Origin: Dysgonomonas sp. 25
GTDB taxonomy: Bacteria > Bacteroidota > Bacteroidia > Bacteroidales > Dysgonomonadaceae
Assembly (NCBI RefSeq): GCF_010501075.1
Contig: NZ_QVMN01000006.1
Location: 124,001 to 188,000 of the forward strand
DNA: 64,000 bases
Reading direction: 5' to 3'
The notes below the pieces were generated by a model, which was given only the letters and a program-made list of their open reading frames with translations, was not told the DNA's origin and made no database searches. Of the stretch, positions 1-9,195 are shown one piece after another; the stretch's first letter is position 1; the number at the start of each line of letters is the position of its first letter. The position numbers and the translations under genes were made by a program.

Positions 1-424
1 TTTTGTTGGCATAAACATACATCTGGTTGTTGAGGCTATCGTTTTTGGGCGTTCCGCCGATGGTCACCAACTGCTTATCCACCGTAGCATTCACTGTTCC
101 TGGTTCGATGATGATAAACATATCCTGAAATGCCGGCTCTCCTGCTTTTTTGTCTTCTTTTTTCATGCCCAACACGCCGAGTTGTGGAGTATTGCCCAAC
201 TTCGTGTTGAATACGAATTTTCCGTCTTTGATTTCAGCCGAGTCGGTCAGGACAGGGCCTTTGGTCGTCATACTATCTACATTCAATGTATACAGGAAGA
301 GTTTTTTACCGTTCAGGTCGGTGTTGTCTGCCAGACTTCCGTTGATGGTGAGGGTGGGCGTATTATCGCACGATGCCAGCAAAAGGAGTGACAGAAATAT
401 AAGGATAGAAATGCTTTTTTTCAT
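1..424 (-). CDS. DUF4369-like lipoprotein, 3' part cut by window edge
   Basis: The reading frame opens at the ATG complementary to 422-424 and runs off the left edge without a stop (141 codons seen). The protein starts with a short signal peptide and a lipobox ending LLLASC, so it should be a lipoprotein. The following beta-rich stretch (TLTINGSLAD, later FIIIEPGTVNATVD and IGGTPKNDSLN) has the pattern of the DUF4369 domain that precedes thioredoxin-like AhpC/TSA domains in many Bacteroidota proteins. The thioredoxin part, if present, lies outside the window, so redox function is inference from the family. A TATCTTTG -7 element lies about 50 bases upstream. Confidence 0.7.
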   Translation of the reverse strand, partial: MKKSISILIFLSLLLLASCDNTPTLTINGSLADNTDLNGKKLFLYTLNVDSMTTKGPVLTDSAEIKDGKFVFNTKLGNTPQLGVLGMKKEDKKAGEPAFQDMFIIIEPGTVNATVDKQLVTIGGTPKNDSLNNQMYVYANK

Positions 425-473
425 AAGAAAAGGGAAAATAGGTTTATTTGTCAATAAAAATTAGTTTAAGTCG

Positions 474-481
474 CAAAGATA
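474..481 (-). promoter_or_regulatory. -7 element TATCTTTG for the edge lipoprotein gene
   Basis: Exact match to the Bacteroidota -7 consensus TAnnTTTG on the minus strand, about 50 bases upstream of the start at 424. No clear TTG at the -33 position. Confidence 0.45.
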
Positions 482-588
482 TAAAAACTTATCCATCTGT
501 CAGTGTATATGATGTTATTAGTTGTTTATATTCATATTGTTGATGAGATAAAAACGGATATAAGGCCGAAATATTTTTCTAAAAAGGT

Positions 589-596
589 TATATTTG
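589..596 (+). promoter_or_regulatory. -7 element TATATTTG for the GH43-like gene
   Basis: Exact TAnnTTTG match, 38 bases upstream of the start codon at 635. No convincing -33 TTG at 19-21 bases upstream. Confidence 0.4.
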
Positions 597-634
597 CATT
601 AGACTAACTTAATAACCTAATTGTAAATTATACC

Positions 635-1750
635 ATGAATTATCAAAGTCAAAAAAAGATCGGCGCCTTATTTTTCCTAAGCCTTATTATTTTAATCTTC
701 TCCAATTGTGCTTCGTCAGAGAAGAAAGACGCAGCTTTTATAGACAGATTGCTCCCAGCCCCTGTGGATGGCGGATTTGCTATGGATGATTATTGGATTT
801 GGGGTTCGTCCGTGATAAAGGGTGAAGATGGCAAATACCACATGTTTGCCGACCGCTGGCATAAAGATCTGGGATTCGAGTCGTGGGTGACACACTCCCA
901 AGTGGTACATGCTGTGGCAGATAAACCCGAAGGCCCTTATACATTTTCGGATGTTACGCTTCCTCCCCGCGGAAAAGAATATTTCGACGGATTGGTTACG
1001 CATAATCCGCGTGTGATAAAATACGACGGTCTTTATTATATTTATTACTTTGGTACAACATACGACTATCCTGTACCACAGCCCGGCGAGAAGCGTGTGG
1101 ATGACTGGTTCGAAAAAGCGTGGATGAATAAACGCATCGGACTGGCATGGTCGGCATCGCCTTATGGCCCTTGGGAGCGTGCCGATAAACCCGTGCTTGA
1201 ACCGCGCGAGGGGAAATGGGATTCTTCCATTACTACCAATCCTTCGCCTGTTGTCAATCCGAAAACAGGGAAAATATTGCTGATGTATAAATCTTCTACC
1301 GGAAGCTCAGCACCTCCGTTGCTATTAGGAGTAGCCGAAGCCGATTCGCCTCGTGGAGAATATCGACGCTTGTCAGACGATCCTATCTTCCGCTTCGATA
1401 CGGCAGAGAATCAGGATAACGATGTGGAAGATCCGTTTGTGTGGTTCAACGGGGAAGAATATGAACTGATTATGAAAGACCGCTTCGGACATATCTGTGG
1501 CGAAGAGGGTGGCGGTGTGCATGCAACCTCGCCGGATGGGGTGAACTGGACGCTGTCTGATCCGGTGAAAGCCTATTCCAAGACAATCGCATGGGATAAT
1601 GGAACTACGACACATCAGGCGAATTTCGAACGTCCGTTTTTGCTTATGGAAGACGGTGTACCGGCATACTTTTTTGCTGCTACGGGAACGGGGCCGAGTC
1701 CGTGGAACTTCGAAAAAACATGGAATATGGTTATTCCATTGAAGAAATAG
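635..1750 (+). CDS. Glycoside hydrolase, GH43/GH117-like five-bladed propeller lipoprotein
   Basis: A protein of 371 residues with a signal peptide and a lipobox-like segment (IFSNC), so probably surface or periplasm anchored. The body shows repeated beta-propeller-type segments (DYWIWGSSVIKGEDGKYHMF near residue 51, HNPRVIKYDGLYYIYY near 123, EDPFVWFNGEEYELIMKD near 267) typical of the GH43/GH117 clan of retaining and inverting glycosidases acting on plant or algal polysaccharides. Substrate cannot be read from the sequence. It has its own -7 element and is followed by another -7 element, so it is probably monocistronic, although it lies just upstream of the sus-like locus. Exact family is uncertain; the propeller hydrolase assignment is firmer than the substrate. 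Confidence 0.72.
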   Translation: MNYQSQKKIGALFFLSLIILIFSNCASSEKKDAAFIDRLLPAPVDGGFAMDDYWIWGSSVIKGEDGKYHMFADRWHKDLGFESWVTHSQVVHAVADKPEGPYTFSDVTLPPRGKEYFDGLVTHNPRVIKYDGLYYIYYFGTTYDYPVPQPGEKRVDDWFEKAWMNKRIGLAWSASPYGPWERADKPVLEPREGKWDSSITTNPSPVVNPKTGKILLMYKSSTGSSAPPLLLGVAEADSPRGEYRRLSDDPIFRFDTAENQDNDVEDPFVWFNGEEYELIMKDRFGHICGEEGGGVHATSPDGVNWTLSDPVKAYSKTIAWDNGTTTHQANFERPFLLMEDGVPAYFFAATGTGPSPWNFEKTWNMVIPLKK

Positions 1751-1787
1751 AAAAGTTCCTGCCACCTGCTTTTTCTTATTTTATTAT

Positions 1788-1795
1788 TACTTTTG
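1788..1795 (+). promoter_or_regulatory. -7 element TACTTTTG for the SusR-like regulator
   Basis: Exact TAnnTTTG match, 28 bases upstream of the ATG at 1824. No clear -33 TTG. Confidence 0.4.
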
Positions 1796-1823
1796 TAGCT
1801 CCAATAGAATACTTTAAGAGTCT

Positions 1824-3497
1824 ATGAGAAAAATTCTTATTATCCTTCTGTTATGTCTTGTTCCGACAGTAACTGTTTTTTCTTCGAATATATCGGATAA
1901 TCAACTCGATTCACTCCTGAAAGTATTGGATAAGACGATAGAAGAGCGTGCTGCATATACTGCTCAGAAAAAGGCGATTATTCAAGACCTCGAGAATAGA
2001 GCCCATCAGGCGGTTTCGGACGAAGTCCGGTTTTTTATATACGCTCAGGTATTTGACGAATACAAGTCTTTCCAGATGGATTCGGCTTTGGTGATTGCCA
2101 ACAAACGGATGCAATTATCGGAAGACCTGAAGCATACGGCTGATGCTGATATGTATAAGATATACGGCGAACTGAATCAGGCTGAGGTGATGATGGTCAC
2201 GGGTATGTATAAGGAGGCTTTAGAGATTCTAAATCAGCAAGATCGTTCAAAATATAAGCGAAATGATGAGCAATCGTACCTTTACCATTTATATCATTCG
2301 CTGTATATGCTTATGGCACAGTATTCTTTTTCCGAAAAGGAAAGAAAAGAATATCTGAAACTGGAGTACCAGTATAAAGATTCTATTCTGTCGACAATAG
2401 ATCCCGACAATATAGGTTATCAGCAAGTCCTTTCCAGCAAGTTGATGATGAGCGGGCATTGCGATGAGGCGCTCGAATTGGCTACGCTTGTTTATAGTAC
2501 CAATCAGAATGATAGCAGGACGGTGGGTATGATCTCTTATACCATCAGCCAGATATATGCCGCGAAGGGCGATTCGCTGAATCAGAAGAAATATCTGGCC
2601 ATTTCGGCGATCAATGATCTCCGCTGCGGGGTGAAAGAGTATATGTCTCTGCCCGAATTGGCAGCATTGATTTATGCCGATGGAGATATCAGCCGTTCGT
2701 ATAATTATATGAAATGTTCGCTGGAAGATGCCATCTTCTGTAAAGCGCGGCTTCGGACGCTCGAGATATCGCGTATGCTCCCGATTATCAATGCGGCATA
2801 TGATATGAAAGTGAAACAGGAATGGAACAACCTGATTATCTTATTGATTATCATTATTACCCTCGTTGTTGTGTTGGTGATATCGCTCCTTTATATTTAT
2901 AAGAAGTTGAAGGAATTAGCGGCTACCAGGCGTTCGTTGAGAGAAACCAACAAAGATCTGAAACAGATAAATGAAGATTTGAACGACCTGAATAAGAAGT
3001 TGTCGGAATCCGACCACGTCAAAGAAGAATATATCGGTTATGTATTCACGATGTGTTCTTCCTATATCGATAAGCTCGACGATTTCAGGAAGCGTGTCAA
3101 CAGGAAGATAAAAGCAAACCAGACGGACGAATTGTTGAAGCAAACCAGCTCTGCCTCTTTTGTGGGGGACGAGTTGAAGGAGTTTTATAAAAGTTTCGAC
3201 ACGATATTTCTCAATATCTATCCCGACTTTATCGAAGAATTTAACTCCCTATTGTGCGACGATGAGCATGTTACGCCTAAGGACGGTGAATTGCTAAGCC
3301 CCGAACTCCGCATCTATGCCCTCGTAAAACTGGGAATCAGCGATAGTGTGAAAATAGCGAGTTTCCTGCATTATTCTACGCAGACGGTTTATAACTATAG
3401 GCTTAAGATCCGTAATAAGGCGAAGGTGGATAAGAGTAATTTCCCCGAAGCTGTGCGGCAGATAGGGCAACTAAAAAATATAGACAGCAATCATTAA
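1824..3497 (+). CDS. SusR-like membrane-spanning regulator (DUF6377 type)
   Basis: A protein of 557 residues in three parts: a cleavable signal peptide and a helical, TPR-like periplasmic domain (about 20-330), one strong transmembrane helix (about 336-358), and a cytoplasmic coiled coil (about 360-400) leading to a C-terminal helix-turn-helix (about 490-540, with SDSVKIASFLHYSTQTVYNY). This is the architecture of the SusR-like/DUF6377 regulators that sit beside SusC/SusD loci in Bacteroidales. The expected role is to sense an oligosaccharide in the periplasm and activate the adjacent locus in the cytoplasm. It ends 22 bases before the Nudix regulator, so the two are probably co-transcribed. 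The ligand is inferred as a maltooligosaccharide only from the neighbours. Confidence 0.75.
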   Translation: MRKILIILLLCLVPTVTVFSSNISDNQLDSLLKVLDKTIEERAAYTAQKKAIIQDLENRAHQAVSDEVRFFIYAQVFDEYKSFQMDSALVIANKRMQLSEDLKHTADADMYKIYGELNQAEVMMVTGMYKEALEILNQQDRSKYKRNDEQSYLYHLYHSLYMLMAQYSFSEKERKEYLKLEYQYKDSILSTIDPDNIGYQQVLSSKLMMSGHCDEALELATLVYSTNQNDSRTVGMISYTISQIYAAKGDSLNQKKYLAISAINDLRCGVKEYMSLPELAALIYADGDISRSYNYMKCSLEDAIFCKARLRTLEISRMLPIINAAYDMKVKQEWNNLIILLIIIITLVVVLVISLLYIYKKLKELAATRRSLRETNKDLKQINEDLNDLNKKLSESDHVKEEYIGYVFTMCSSYIDKLDDFRKRVNRKIKANQTDELLKQTSSASFVGDELKEFYKSFDTIFLNIYPDFIEEFNSLLCDDEHVTPKDGELLSPELRIYALVKLGISDSVKIASFLHYSTQTVYNYRLKIRNKAKVDKSNFPEAVRQIGQLKNIDSNH

Positions 3498-3519
3498 TGT
3501 ATCAGTAAAAAACATAACG

Positions 3520-4263
3520 ATGTCAGCAAACCATTTTGGCCCATATACAGAAGATAATATCCATCCCGGTTTTTCCGTCGATTGTGTAATTCTGACCTTC
3601 CATAAGGGAAAATTGAAAGTTCTCTTACGCGAACTCGGATTGCGCAATTATTGGGCTTTACTCGGTGGCTTTATGTTTCACGAAGAAAATGCCGATCAGG
3701 CTGCCCATCGTATATTGGAATCCTATACGGGATTGAAAAATATTTTTCTGAAACAGTTTCATCTCTTTAGCGATCCGGCGCGTACTATCATGGATCAGAA
3801 TATGGATTTTGTGCGGCAAAATGTTACGTCGGGGAAAAAAGTGGAATGGTTTCTGCGGAGATTTATAAGTATGGGTTACTTTGCGCTTGTGAAATATGAC
3901 AGTGTTGCTTTGCCCAATGATACAAAGGACGTATTGAGATGGTACGATGCAAAAACTTTACCTCCTCTCTATTCTGACCACAAGAATATTGTAGAAACTG
4001 CTTTGGCGAACATTCGGGCTATGCTGCCGGTGATACCCGTGGGCTATGAACTCCTGCCTGAGAAGTTCACTATGAGCGAGTTGCGCAAGATTTACGAGAT
4101 TATATTAGAGAAAACATTCGACCGGCGAAACTTTCAACGAAAAGTCCTTTCCGAAGGAAACGTCATACAATTGAAGGAGAAAAAAAGCACACGAACGTAT
4201 AATCCGCCCTCTTTGTTTTCGTTCGATCTTTCTAAAAAGGATTTGACAGGGATAATTCATTAG
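3520..4263 (+). CDS. Nudix-fold transcription regulator (NrtR/AraR-like), catalytic box degenerate
   Basis: A protein of 247 residues with an N-terminal Nudix fold (about 15-150) and a C-terminal winged-helix part (about 170-235, LPEKFTMSELRKIYEIILEK...RRNFQRKVL) as in the NrtR and AraR Nudix-related regulators. The Nudix box begins at Gly50 and keeps Glu56, Arg64, Gly71 and Leu72, but the three catalytic glutamates of the REUXEEXGU segment are Ile65, Ser68 and Tyr69. It should therefore bind a sugar or nucleotide ligand rather than hydrolyse one. In Bacteroides thetaiotaomicron the related AraR binds arabinose. Position directly after a SusR-like gene and before susC suggests control of the sus-like operon or of a linked sugar pathway. 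Confidence 0.8.
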   Translation: MSANHFGPYTEDNIHPGFSVDCVILTFHKGKLKVLLRELGLRNYWALLGGFMFHEENADQAAHRILESYTGLKNIFLKQFHLFSDPARTIMDQNMDFVRQNVTSGKKVEWFLRRFISMGYFALVKYDSVALPNDTKDVLRWYDAKTLPPLYSDHKNIVETALANIRAMLPVIPVGYELLPEKFTMSELRKIYEIILEKTFDRRNFQRKVLSEGNVIQLKEKKSTRTYNPPSLFSFDLSKKDLTGIIH

Positions 4264-4464
4264 CGATATTTTCGTCACTGTCATTTGTCTTTTTTTGTTA
4301 AGAATATCCGCTCGATTTACCTGTTTTTACTTACTAAAAGAATTTTTAATATTTACTTTTTTGTTATTTTAATGCTTCTTATATTTCTTATTATTAGCAC
4401 ATTGTATTATTTTTATGTTTACTTATCCCCTTTACCTACCCCTACAAACCAACTAATTCCCGAT

Positions 4465-4472
4465 TAATTTTG
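4465..4472 (+). promoter_or_regulatory. Probable -7 element TAATTTTG of the sus-like operon
   Basis: TAnnTTTG match 73 bases upstream of the susC ATG at 4545. This would give a leader of roughly 65 nucleotides. The 281 bases 4264-4544 hold no supported gene. No -33 TTG is seen at the standard distance, as is common for activator-dependent promoters. Confidence 0.4.
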
Positions 4473-4544
4473 TTTTAGTGTAAAAGACGCGAGTTACATC
4501 TTTTAACATTCTAAATCTTCTAACTCTAAAAACATAAATTGACC

Positions 4545-7500
4545 ATGAAAATCAAACTGGAAAAAATGAGGAGGTTCTTTCTCCTGTTAGCTGGTTGCTT
4601 CATCCTGACCAGCGTTTCAGCCCAAACCGACAAGGTAACAGTAAGAGGTGTCGTTATCGACTCTCAAGGTGAAGCCCTTATCGGTGTAAGTGTGATCGAA
4701 AAAGGAACAACAAATGGTACGCAAACCGATTTGGACGGAGCTTATGAGATAGCTGTTCCGGCAAATGCGGTTCTCGAATTCTCATTTGTGGGTTTCACTA
4801 AACAAGAAATAGCTGTTAACGGAAGAACTCAGATTTCGTTGACAATGAAAGAAAATGCTGAGATGCTCGACGAAGTGGTTGTTATCGGATACGGAGCCGT
4901 TAAAAAAGGCGACCTCACCGGATCGATAACAGCAATCGGCGAAAAGGATTTCCAAAAAGGAGTGATGACATCTCCTACCGAGCTGATTACCGGTAAGGTA
5001 GCAGGTGTGCAAATCACCTCAAACGGGGGACGTGCCGGATCGGGTAGCCGTATTCGTATTCGTGGTGGAGCGTCGTTGAATGCGTCAAACGATCCGCTTA
5101 TCGTAGTTGACGGTGTTCCGCTCGATGTCAGCGGAATATCAGGGTCTTCAGATGCCTTGTCTACCATCAACCCGAACGACATCGAATCGATGAACGTATT
5201 GAAAGATGCTTCGGCAACTGCTATCTACGGTTCGCGTGCTTCGAATGGGGTTGTTCTCATTACTACGAAAAAGGGAAAAGCCGGACAAAAGCTAAACATA
5301 AACCTTTCTACTCAGAATTCACTTTCTTACAACAGCAAGAAAGTGGATGTGATGTCGGCTAATCAGTTCAGAGAGGCAGTGGGGTGGGCTATTGATAATT
5401 ATCCAATCAACCCTAAACCGACACGTTTTAACAACTTATTAGGTACAGCCAATACTGACTGGCAGGATGAGATCTACCGTGTGGCATTTACGACTGATAA
5501 TAACTTGAGTTTGAGCGGTTCGTACAAGAATATGCCATATCGTGTATCTGTATCATATCTCGATCAGGATGGTATCCTCGATACGGATAACATGAAACGT
5601 ACGACAGGAGCAATAAGTCTTTCTCCTACGTTTCTTCAGGATCATCTATCTGTGAACATCAATCTGAAAGGAACATATACCAATCAACGTTTTGGTAACG
5701 GCGATGCTATTGGCGCTGCCCTTCGTATGGATCCGACTCAACCGGTTAAAGCCAGTGGCTTTGACGAGTTTAATGGATATTGGGCATGGTTAGAAGGTGG
5801 TAAGCTCAATAATAATGCGACCAAAAACCCTGTAGCCCTTTTGAAGAGTAAAAATGATAAGTCGGACGTGTATCGTAGTATCGGTAATGCCCAGTTCGAT
5901 TATAAAATGCATTTCTTGCCGGAATTGAGAGCGAACCTGAACTTGGGATATGATATTTCTCAGGGAAAAGGGAATGTGGTTGTACAAAAATGGGGACCAC
6001 AAGCTTATTATAATGAAGGTATTCCGGGTTCAGGAGGAAGTATAGGTGGAGAACGCAGTAAGTATAAGCAGAATAAGCGAAACTTATTGATGGAGTTCTA
6101 TCTCAACTATGCTAAAGATTTGAAAGAGATAGACAGCCGTTTCGATGTGATGGGAGGATATACTTATCAGGATTGGAAAACGAAAGATTACAATTATACA
6201 GCTACAACGTATGATGGAGATCCTCTTGCCGAAGCTCCGGCTTTCCCTTCTGTAACTTATCAGAATACATTGATCTCATATTTTGGACGTCTCAACTATA
6301 CGTTCAAAGAACGCTACTTATTGACAGCAACATTACGTCGCGATGGATCTTCCCGCTTCAGTAAGGATAATCGTTGGGGTACTTTCCCTTCGGTAGCATT
6401 AGCATGGAGATTAAGTGAAGAGGACTTTATGAGCGGATTTGATAAATTGTCTAATCTGAAACTTCGCTTAGGGTATGGTGTTACAGGACAGCAAGAAGTA
6501 GGAAATTATGAATATATCCCGACCTATTCGTATAGCGAAAGCTCTGCAAGCGTACAACTTGGTAACCAATTCTATCAGATGTGGCGTCCGAATGGCTATG
6601 ATAAGGATCGTAAATGGGAACAAACCCAGACATACAATGTCGGTCTCGACTATGGTTTCTTCGATGGACGTGTAAATGGAGCAGTTGATTACTATTACAA
6701 AAAGACAAAAGACTTGCTTGCATTGGTATATCTTCCACTCGGAAGTAATTATACTAATATGATTGTAAAAAACATAGGAAAACTAAATAATCAAGGAGTT
6801 GAGTTCAATGTAAATGTTGTTGCTATTCAATCGAATGATATCCAGTGGGATTTAGGATTCAATGCGACTTATAATAAATCTGAAATCACACAATTATCAA
6901 AGAATGATAAGAATAATGCAGGAATTACTACCGGAGGTATATCCGGAGGTACAGGTAGTACAGTACAAATACACTCGGTAGGTTACGCTCCGAATGCGTT
7001 CTATGTATATAAACAACTATATGATACGAACGGAAAACCTATTGAGGGCGCATATGCTGACCTCAATGGAGATGGAGTAGTAAATGAAAATGACCGCTAT
7101 CGCTACAAAAAGCCTGAGGCTGACTGGTTCTTCGGTTTCAATACCAACTTTACTTACCAGCAGTGGTCGGTAGGTACAGCTTTGCGTGCAAGTTTAGGTA
7201 ACTATATGTACAACAATATCTATTCGGATGCCGGAAACTTCAATCAGGTACTCAATCCGAACGAATTCCTGATGAATGCTCCAAAGAATATTCTTAAGAC
7301 AGAGTTCTACAATCGTAACCTGTTTTCTGACTACTACGTTCGGAATGCATCGTTCCTGAAAATGGATTATATCAATGTAGGATATGATTTCGGGAAAATC
7401 AGTAAGAAGTACAATGTGAACCTGAAAGCCAATTTCACTGTTCAAAATGTCTTCACACTGACTAAATACGATGGTGTAGATCCTGAAATTGCCGGAGGTA

Positions 7501-7562
7501 TAGATAATAACTTCTATCCTAATCCTCGCACGTTTGTATTAGGATTGAACCTTAATTTTTAA
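4545..7562 (+). CDS. susC: SusC-family TonB-dependent outer-membrane transporter
   Basis: About 1005 residues. The frame can be extended to a TTG at 4539, but the ATG at 4545 gives the normal Met-Lys-rich signal peptide ending VSA-QTD. It has a carboxypeptidase-D-like beta sandwich at about 30-105 (VRGVVIDSQGEALIGVSV, with DLDGAYEI), a plug domain (about 115-235, with VVIGYGAVKKGDLTGSI and ASATAIYGSRASNGVVLITTKKG), and a beta barrel ending in an aromatic-terminated strand (LGLNLNF). This is the SusC architecture, which imports oligosaccharides through the outer membrane using TonB energy with a SusD lid. Next to susD, susE, GH97 and GH13 genes, the cargo is most probably maltooligosaccharides. 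First gene of the operon; 21 bases precede susD. Confidence 0.96.
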   Translation: MKIKLEKMRRFFLLLAGCFILTSVSAQTDKVTVRGVVIDSQGEALIGVSVIEKGTTNGTQTDLDGAYEIAVPANAVLEFSFVGFTKQEIAVNGRTQISLTMKENAEMLDEVVVIGYGAVKKGDLTGSITAIGEKDFQKGVMTSPTELITGKVAGVQITSNGGRAGSGSRIRIRGGASLNASNDPLIVVDGVPLDVSGISGSSDALSTINPNDIESMNVLKDASATAIYGSRASNGVVLITTKKGKAGQKLNINLSTQNSLSYNSKKVDVMSANQFREAVGWAIDNYPINPKPTRFNNLLGTANTDWQDEIYRVAFTTDNNLSLSGSYKNMPYRVSVSYLDQDGILDTDNMKRTTGAISLSPTFLQDHLSVNINLKGTYTNQRFGNGDAIGAALRMDPTQPVKASGFDEFNGYWAWLEGGKLNNNATKNPVALLKSKNDKSDVYRSIGNAQFDYKMHFLPELRANLNLGYDISQGKGNVVVQKWGPQAYYNEGIPGSGGSIGGERSKYKQNKRNLLMEFYLNYAKDLKEIDSRFDVMGGYTYQDWKTKDYNYTATTYDGDPLAEAPAFPSVTYQNTLISYFGRLNYTFKERYLLTATLRRDGSSRFSKDNRWGTFPSVALAWRLSEEDFMSGFDKLSNLKLRLGYGVTGQQEVGNYEYIPTYSYSESSASVQLGNQFYQMWRPNGYDKDRKWEQTQTYNVGLDYGFFDGRVNGAVDYYYKKTKDLLALVYLPLGSNYTNMIVKNIGKLNNQGVEFNVNVVAIQSNDIQWDLGFNATYNKSEITQLSKNDKNNAGITTGGISGGTGSTVQIHSVGYAPNAFYVYKQLYDTNGKPIEGAYADLNGDGVVNENDRYRYKKPEADWFFGFNTNFTYQQWSVGTALRASLGNYMYNNIYSDAGNFNQVLNPNEFLMNAPKNILKTEFYNRNLFSDYYVRNASFLKMDYINVGYDFGKISKKYNVNLKANFTVQNVFTLTKYDGVDPEIAGGIDNNFYPNPRTFVLGLNLNF

Positions 7563-7583
7563 TTTGCAAAAATCCGAATCATT

Positions 7584-9173
7584 ATGAAAAAGATCAATAT
7601 ATTCAACAAAATTGCTTGTCTGGCTTTAGGATTGGCGGTAATGATGGCAACATCATGTACCAGCGATCTCGACAGATTTCCAAGTAATGATAGTACAGAC
7701 AAAGAAGTCTATAACACATTTGACGGATACAAAGAAGCATTAGCTAAAGTATATGGAGGTTACACGCTTACAGGTAACAGTGGTCCTGCCGGGAGCGGTG
7801 ATATTTCAGGGCTCGACGAAGGTAGCTATGCTGACTTTATACGTGGATTCTTCAATGCACAGGAATTACCGACTGACGAAGTTATGTGTATATGGAGCGA
7901 CGATGGTATTTCGGGACTGAATTATATTAACTTCTCATCCAGTAATCCGTTCACAAGAGGATTATATAGCCGTTCGATGACACACATCATGTATGCGAAC
8001 AGCTTTATTCAGAACTCGGCTGATGGTATTGTAAACGGCAAGGGTTTTTCGGCTACAGAAGTACAAGAAATTGGATATTTCAATGCCGAAGCACGATTTC
8101 TCAGAGCATTCCAATATTGGGTATTAATGGATTTGTATGGTAATCCTCCATTTGTTGATGAAAATTCCCCATTAGATGATATGCCAGAGCAGATTAAACG
8201 CGCAGATTTATTCGCCTACATCGAATCTGAACTGTTAGAGATTAAAGATCTGTTACAAGAGCCACGTCAGAATGAATACGGACGTGCCGATAAAGCCGCG
8301 GCATGGGCATTACTTGCTCGCCTCTATCTGAATGCAGCAGTGTATACGGGAACAGCAAAATATACCGAGGCTGCGACTTATAGCAAGATGGTTATCGATG
8401 CCGGTTATACGCTCAAACCTAATTACGAAGACTTATTCCTTGCGGATAACAATCTGAATAATAATGAAATCATCTTGTCGATAAACTATGACGGAACCTA
8501 TACCCGCAACTATGGAGGTACATCGTTCCTTATCAATTCGAGCTTTACAGCTAAACTCGAAACGGATCATGGATTATCTTACGGTCTTTCCGGCGCATGG
8601 GGTGGAAACAGGACAAGAGGTAAATTCTCAGAAAAATTTGATGCTGCCGACGGACGTAAGCTATTGGCTGGAGATACTCCGGTAATCACCGATGTGACCG
8701 ATTTCTATCACGGATTGGCAAGCTATAAATTCCGTAATATTACTTCGGCAGGAGTTGGCGGTACAAATACCAACTTTGCCGATACCGATTTTCCATTGTT
8801 CCGCTTAGCCGAAATGTATCTGATATATGCCGAGGCTGTTAAGCGTGGAGGTACAGGTTCCGATGCTAATGCATTGACTTATATGAACCTTCTCAGAGTA
8901 AGAGCTTTTGGAAACTCGACTGAAAATTACGGAAGTTTTGCGGCAGTTACCCTTGACGAGATATTGGACGAAAGAGCACGCGAATTGTATTGGGAATGTC
9001 ATCGTCGTACCGACCTCGTTCGTTACGGATATTTCACCACAGCGCGCTACATGTGGGAATGGAAAGGTGGAACAAAAGAAGGACGCTCGGTGAGCAGCCA
9101 CTACAATATCTACCCTATCCCGTCTACAGATATTACGGCTAACCCTAATTTGAAGCAAAACCCTAACTATTAA
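7584..9173 (+). CDS. susD: SusD/RagB-family surface glycan-binding lipoprotein
   Basis: A protein of 529 residues with a lipobox at Cys25 (MMATSC), followed by the all-helical TPR-like SusD fold. Typical marks are AEARFLRAFQYWVLMDLYGNPPF near 171, KAAAWALLARLYLNAAVY near 237, FPLFRLAEMYLIYAEAV near 403, and the C-terminal ILDERARELYWECHRRTDLVRYGYF and YPIPSTDI segments. SusD forms the hinged lid over the SusC barrel and binds the glycan at the cell surface. It sits immediately between susC and susE in the same operon. Starch specificity is inferred from the locus rather than from individual binding residues. Confidence 0.95.
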   Translation: MKKINIFNKIACLALGLAVMMATSCTSDLDRFPSNDSTDKEVYNTFDGYKEALAKVYGGYTLTGNSGPAGSGDISGLDEGSYADFIRGFFNAQELPTDEVMCIWSDDGISGLNYINFSSSNPFTRGLYSRSMTHIMYANSFIQNSADGIVNGKGFSATEVQEIGYFNAEARFLRAFQYWVLMDLYGNPPFVDENSPLDDMPEQIKRADLFAYIESELLEIKDLLQEPRQNEYGRADKAAAWALLARLYLNAAVYTGTAKYTEAATYSKMVIDAGYTLKPNYEDLFLADNNLNNNEIILSINYDGTYTRNYGGTSFLINSSFTAKLETDHGLSYGLSGAWGGNRTRGKFSEKFDAADGRKLLAGDTPVITDVTDFYHGLASYKFRNITSAGVGGTNTNFADTDFPLFRLAEMYLIYAEAVKRGGTGSDANALTYMNLLRVRAFGNSTENYGSFAAVTLDEILDERARELYWECHRRTDLVRYGYFTTARYMWEWKGGTKEGRSVSSHYNIYPIPSTDITANPNLKQNPNY

Positions 9174-9195
9174 CCAGACTAAAAAAGAAACCATT

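Noticed and set aside
4285-4467. 60-codon hydrophobic ORF before susC
   Set aside because: Low-complexity T-rich sequence translates to Phe/Leu/Ile in this frame, there is no upstream signal, and the susC -7 element lies at its end.
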